Program-made: the position numbers and the translations under genes
The notes under the pieces: model-generated
What the model was told of the DNA's origin: nothing
The model's database searches: none
Seen by the model: the letters and a program-made list of their open reading frames with translations, nothing else
In this document: positions 6,933-10,607 of the stretch, one piece after another
Position numbering within the stretch: the first letter of the stretch is position 1
Layout: each line of letters starts with the position of its first letter
Origin: Hyphomicrobiales bacterium
GTDB lineage: Bacteria > Pseudomonadota > Alphaproteobacteria > Rhizobiales > Aestuariivirgaceae
Assembly (NCBI GenBank): GCA_025362535.1
Contig: JANYGE010000138.1
Location: forward strand, 1-10,607
Length of the DNA: 10,607 nt
Direction of reading: 5' to 3'

Positions 6933-7973
6933 ATGCATAAGCTTTTTTACCTTCTGACGTTTCTGGTTTGTTTTTCACTCAACGTGACGGCTCAAGAGAG
7001 CACGCCCTTGATTGGATCACAGGCTGGTGAACCTGCCTCTAACCTCATTGCTCCGGTTTTGAGCGATGGTGTGACGCGCATCCTGGTGATTGGTGATGCC
7101 ATGGCGGGCGGGCTTGGCGCTGGCATGGCGCGCGTGGCTGCAGACGATAGCGATATTCAAATCGTAAATCGATTTAATGAATCATCAGCAATTTCACGCC
7201 CCGATATTTATGATTGGGCGGCGGCTATTCCCAAGATTATGCAAGACAAGAATTTCGATATTGTGGTGATGTTGATTGGCCTCAATGACAGGCAAGACAT
7301 TCGCACGGTAACAGGTCCAGTCACATTCAATACGCCGGAGTGGATTGCTGCCTATCAAGCCAACACGGATGCAATCTTCGCAGCGCTGGCGGCCCAGAAG
7401 GTCAAAGTTTTTTGGTTGGGAGCACCACCCATGAAGGATGCTGCTTATGATGCGGATATGAAACTGATCACCGGTTTGCAGAAGGACCGGGTTGTGTTGA
7501 AAGGGGCGACATTTGTTGAAACGAGATCGGGGCTTTCTAATCCAGATGGCAGTTACATGGAATTTGGCCCTGATAACACTGGTCAGGTGAAGAAGCTGCG
7601 TGAGCGTGATGGCGTTACATTTTTAAAACAGGGCAATAATAAATTCGGTCAGATTGTTTTGACAGCGATCAATGCCAGCGAAGTTTCCGCAGCGCCAGCC
7701 GAGGCAGCACCGGTGTTTGTGGCACCAGCACCACTACCGCTGCAAGCTGGTTTAGCCGACACTCCCGGACCGGTGTTTGGTCAGGAGGATGCAAATGGCG
7801 TGGCTGTGCTTCATGAAACCGGGGCCATAATTGCCTTTGCCGCAGAAAACGCCATAAAAACTGCCGTGGCTCCGCCATCAGTTGACCAGCTCTTTAAACT
7901 CGGCAAATCCGGTGCGGCACCCATAGGGCGCTTTGATGATTTCAGTTATGTGGCACCAGCGCCTGCCAATTAA
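6933..7973 (+). CDS. Secreted SGNH/DUF459-family protein lacking the catalytic Ser and His (probable pseudoenzyme)
   Basis: A 346-aa exported protein with the SGNH (GDSL-like) hydrolase fold of the DUF459 type. A signal peptide covers residues 1-20 (VTA before QES). The fold blocks are recognisable: block [13 protein letters not shown] (49-60), block [14 protein letters not shown] (84-95), block [13 protein letters not shown] (113-122), block [18 protein letters not shown] (223-239). The block I nucleophile Ser is Ala56, the block II oxyanion Gly is Ala86, and the block V His is Thr229; Asn118 and Asp226 remain. Esterase chemistry therefore seems unlikely. Residues about 250-346 form an Ala/Pro-rich, poorly structured tail. 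It starts 9 nt after the MltB-type gene, suggesting a shared role at the wall, perhaps as a glycan-binding or scaffold partner (inference). The start has little Shine-Dalgarno. The TAA shares a TTAA with the gltD stop. Confidence 0.82.
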   Translation: MHKLFYLLTFLVCFSLNVTAQESTPLIGSQAGEPASNLIAPVLSDGVTRILVIGDAMAGGLGAGMARVAADDSDIQIVNRFNESSAISRPDIYDWAAAIPKIMQDKNFDIVVMLIGLNDRQDIRTVTGPVTFNTPEWIAAYQANTDAIFAALAAQKVKVFWLGAPPMKDAAYDADMKLITGLQKDRVVLKGATFVETRSGLSNPDGSYMEFGPDNTGQVKKLRERDGVTFLKQGNNKFGQIVLTAINASEVSAAPAEAAPVFVAPAPLPLQAGLADTPGPVFGQEDANGVAVLHETGAIIAFAAENAIKTAVAPPSVDQLFKLGKSGAAPIGRFDDFSYVAPAPAN

Positions 7974-9388
7974 CGAGGCAGGGTGGTCTCGCCCATCAAA
8001 AACTCATCCACGGCCCGTGCTGCCTGACGGCCTTCGCGGATGGCCCACACGACGAGCGATTGACCACGGCGCATATCACCAGCACTGAAGACATTGTCGA
8101 TGGAAGTTTTATAGTCTTTCATGTTGGCTTCCACATTGCCGCGTGGATCTAATTTCAGGCCAAGGTTCTTCAACATGCCTTCTTGCACGGGATGTACAAA
8201 GCCCATCGCAAGGAGAACGAGATCAGCCTTGAGGTCAAACTCAGTTCCCGCCTGCGGTTTAAAGTCTGGTCCAGAGCGGGCGCACTTCAAAGTTTTGACG
8301 TTACCATCTTCACCCACGAGTGAAAGTGTGGCCACTGCGAAATCACGGATAGCACCTTCGGCTTGCGAAGAGGAGGTGCGCATTTTCATCGGCCAGTTTG
8401 GCCAAGTGAGTTCCTTATTCTCTTTTTCAGGAGGGGCAGGCATGATTTCTATTTGCGTGACACTGAGAGCGCCCTGGCGAATGGAAGTGCCAATGCAGTC
8501 CGAGCCCGTATCACCACCACCCACCACAACAACGTGTTTGCCAGTGGCCAAGATGGGACGATTATCAAGCGGCGCTTCTTTCGAGTTGCGGCGATTTTGC
8601 TGCGGCAGGAACTCCATGGCGAAATGTACGCCAGACAATTCACGACCGGGAATGGGAAGGTCACGGGGCTTTTCAGAACCGCCAGTGAGCAACACAGCAT
8701 CAAAACTATCGACCAACTGCTTGGCATCCTGCGTTACACCGATATGCGTGCCATAATGGAAAGTGACACCTTCGGCTTCCATTTGGCTCACACGGCGATC
8801 AATCAAATGTTTTTCCATTTTGAAATCAGGAATGCCATACCGCATCAGGCCACCAGCCTTGGCATTTTTTTCAAACAGGTGAACATCATGGCCAGCCCGC
8901 GCCAATTGTTGGGCCGCCGCAAGACCCGAAGGGCCACCGCCAACAATAGCGATTTTCTTTCCAGTTTTTTCGGCGCTGATAATCGGTTTCACCCAGCCAT
9001 TTTCCCAGGCCTTATCGACAATGGCGCATTCGATGGATTTAATGGTGACCGGAGTTTCTTCCAAATTCAGCGTGCAGCTTGCCTCGCAAGGGGCAGGGCA
9101 AATACGGCCAGTGAATTCTGGAAAATTATTGGTTGAGTGCAGGTTGCGTGACGCTTCTTCCCAGCGGTTATTATAAACCAAATCATTCCAATCTGGAATT
9201 TGGTTATTCACCGGGCAACCATTGTGACAATAAGGAATGCCGCAATCCATGCAGCGCGAAGCCTGCTTCTTGGTGGTTTCATCGCCCAGCGGGATTACAA
9301 ATTCATTGTAATTGCGCACCCGATCAGCGGCGGGATTATATTTGCGGTCTTGACGATCGACTTCAAGAAAGCCTGTGATTTTCCCCAT
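7970..9388 (-). CDS. gltD: Glutamate synthase (NADPH) small subunit
   Basis: The beta subunit of NADPH-glutamate synthase: it takes electrons from NADPH through FAD and iron-sulfur clusters to the large subunit, which makes two glutamates from glutamine and 2-oxoglutarate. The N-terminal Fe-S region has [13 protein letters not shown] (46-58: Cys46, 49, 54, 58) and a second set, Cys97, Cys101 and Cys105, in CPAPCEASC. The FAD-binding GGGPSG is at 150-155, the NADPH-binding GGGDTG at 290-295, and the closing FAD motif [20 protein letters not shown] at 435-454. Length, 472 aa, matches full-length GltD. It starts 2 nt after the gltB stop, with an AGAGGG Shine-Dalgarno inside the end of gltB, as expected for a coupled gltBD operon. 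It converges with the DUF459 gene. Confidence 0.97.
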   Translation of the reverse strand: MGKITGFLEVDRQDRKYNPAADRVRNYNEFVIPLGDETTKKQASRCMDCGIPYCHNGCPVNNQIPDWNDLVYNNRWEEASRNLHSTNNFPEFTGRICPAPCEASCTLNLEETPVTIKSIECAIVDKAWENGWVKPIISAEKTGKKIAIVGGGPSGLAAAQQLARAGHDVHLFEKNAKAGGLMRYGIPDFKMEKHLIDRRVSQMEAEGVTFHYGTHIGVTQDAKQLVDSFDAVLLTGGSEKPRDLPIPGRELSGVHFAMEFLPQQNRRNSKEAPLDNRPILATGKHVVVVGGGDTGSDCIGTSIRQGALSVTQIEIMPAPPEKENKELTWPNWPMKMRTSSSQAEGAIRDFAVATLSLVGEDGNVKTLKCARSGPDFKPQAGTEFDLKADLVLLAMGFVHPVQEGMLKNLGLKLDPRGNVEANMKDYKTSIDNVFSAGDMRRGQSLVVWAIREGRQAARAVDEFLMGETTLPR

Positions 9389-9390
9389 GA

Positions 9391-10607
9391 TTACGCCCTC
9401 TTCACGCCGACCGTTAGGCCATTAGATGTTTCTTGTGCCTTTTCCAAATCAGCCAGCGCGCGCGCATATTCAACCGGCATTACCTTCACGAACAGCGGCA
9501 GGTAATGCGCCCAGTTATCCAAGATGGTTTTGGCTTTGTTTGACTGCGTATATTTGAAATGCCGCGCCAACAACTCATGAATGCGCGTAGCATCATGCTT
9601 ATCCATACCTGACGTGATGTTTACCAAGCCATGGCCTTCAAGATCACCGCCGTGGTGTTGATGCTTCTCAATCAATTCCTCTTCTTCGGGAATGGGTTGC
9701 AAATCCACCATTGAGAGGTTGCAGCGTTGGGCAAAGGTTTTGTCTTCGTCGAGAACATAGGCCACACCGCCTGACATGCCGGCAGCAAAGTTACGGCCTG
9801 TGTTACCGATCACCAAAACGCAACCGCCCGTCATATATTCGCAGCCGTGATCTCCCACACCTTCAACCACGGCAACAGCGCCAGAGTTGCGCACAGCAAA
9901 ACGCTCGCCCGCTACACCGCGGAAATAAGCTTCGCCCGTGATCGCACCGTAAAGCACGGTATTGCCCACGATGATCGACTGTTCTGGTTTGAAGCCAATA
10001 TTGGCTTGCGGCTTGATGATGATCTTGCCACCGGAGAGACCCTTGCCAACATAGTCATTGCCTTCACCGGTGATTTCCAGTGTCACGCCCTTCGCGGCCC
10101 ATGCACCAAAGCTTTGGCCGGAGATGCCATTGAACTTAATCTGGATCGTATCTTCCGGCAGTCCAGCATGGCCATAACGCTTGGCCACTTCGCCAGAGAG
10201 CATGGCACCCGCTGTGCGGTTGTGGTTGCGGAGTTCCGAATTGATCACCACGGGTTTGCCGCTTTCTAGAGCGGGCATGGCCTCGGCGATTAATTTGCGA
10301 TCCAGAATTTTATCGAGCCCATGGTTCTGCGCCATCACGCGGCGCGTGGCGATGGGGCCTGTCACATCGGCTTTGGCAAAAAGCTTCGAGAAATCGAGGC
10401 CCTTGGCTTTCCAATGTGAAATGGCTTTCTTGGTGTCGAGCCATTCGGTGCAACCAACGAGCTCTTCTAATGTACGTGCGCCCATGGCAGCCATCAAACC
10501 GCGCAGTTCCTCGGCCACGAAGAAAAAGAAGTTGATCACATGCTCGGGCTGACCCTTGAAGCGCTTGCGGAGTTCTGGGTCTTGAGTTGCCACACCCACA
10601 GGGCAGG
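9391..10607 (-). CDS. gltB: Glutamate synthase large subunit, C-terminal part (5' end outside window)
   Basis: The alpha subunit of glutamate synthase, of which only about the last 400 of roughly 1,500 residues are here; the frame stays open to the right edge. The edge cuts just at the [10 protein letters not shown] motif, whose Cys (10603-10605) belongs to the [3Fe-4S] cluster of the FMN/synthase domain. After the [20 protein letters not shown] stretch, which closes that domain, comes the C-terminal GXGXG beta-helix: [46 protein letters not shown], then [17 protein letters not shown] and [15 protein letters not shown]. The N-terminal glutaminase (Ntn) domain and most of the central part lie outside. 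It is read in the same direction as gltD, 2 nt upstream of it. Nothing seen suggests disruption. Confidence 0.97.
   Translation of the reverse strand, partial: CPVGVATQDPELRKRFKGQPEHVINFFFFVAEELRGLMAAMGARTLEELVGCTEWLDTKKAISHWKAKGLDFSKLFAKADVTGPIATRRVMAQNHGLDKILDRKLIAEAMPALESGKPVVINSELRNHNRTAGAMLSGEVAKRYGHAGLPEDTIQIKFNGISGQSFGAWAAKGVTLEITGEGNDYVGKGLSGGKIIIKPQANIGFKPEQSIIVGNTVLYGAITGEAYFRGVAGERFAVRNSGAVAVVEGVGDHGCEYMTGGCVLVIGNTGRNFAAGMSGGVAYVLDEDKTFAQRCNLSMVDLQPIPEEEELIEKHQHHGGDLEGHGLVNITSGMDKHDATRIHELLARHFKYTQSNKAKTILDNWAHYLPLFVKVMPVEYARALADLEKAQETSNGLTVGVKRA

Noticed and set aside
8121..9136. Two overlapping plus-strand open frames opposite gltD (8121-8756 and 8363-9136)
   Set aside because: Both mirror the coding bias of gltD, whose Fe-S, FAD and NADPH motifs are intact; neither translation resembles a protein family.

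Overview
The window reads as an ordinary chromosomal segment of an alphaproteobacterium, most likely of the order Hyphomicrobiales (inferred from the gene families, for example the DUF459-type SGNH protein beside an MltB-type transglycosylase and gltBD; no rRNA or other strong taxonomic marker is present). Base composition looks moderate, coding density is very high, and I see no transposase, integrase, phage gene, CRISPR array, tRNA or rRNA.

Layout. (1) Positions 2-3429, plus strand: the 3' end of a sensor histidine kinase, an arginase/agmatinase-family ureohydrolase, a two-domain ChrA-type transporter and a PuuD-like gamma-glutamyl-GABA hydrolase. Gaps are 23, -4 and 10 nt, so they look like one transcription unit. 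(2) Positions 3426-4403, minus strand: galU. Its stop codon shares a TTAA with the stop of the puuD-like gene. (3) Positions 4404-4515: a divergent control region with a 23-nt interrupted inverted repeat. (4) Positions 4516-5505, plus strand: galE. (5) Positions 5506-5732: an intergenic region dominated by two exactly inverted 20-bp ATTCCC...GGGAAT repeats that form a long hairpin. (6) Positions 5733-7973, plus strand: a secreted MltB-type lytic transglycosylase with a peptidoglycan-binding domain, then a secreted SGNH/DUF459 protein whose catalytic Ser and His appear to be missing. (7) Positions 7970-10607, minus strand: gltD and the 3' part of gltB (glutamate synthase), in gltB-gltD transcription order. 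The gltD stop shares a TTAA with the DUF459 stop.

How the genes work together. GalU and GalE make UDP-glucose and UDP-galactose for surface polysaccharide. The transglycosylase and the SGNH protein act in the periplasm on the wall. GltBD assimilates nitrogen into glutamate. The ureohydrolase and the PuuD-like enzyme both cleave C-N bonds in guanidino or polyamine catabolism, and the ChrA-like transporter between them is the odd member.

No clearly new system stands out. The points most worth a second look are the apparent SGNH pseudoenzyme, the ureohydrolase with Asp in place of the usual first metal-ligand His, the ChrA gene inside a guanidino/polyamine-like operon, the hairpin-forming repeat doublet after galE, and two convergent gene pairs that each end on a shared TTAA.
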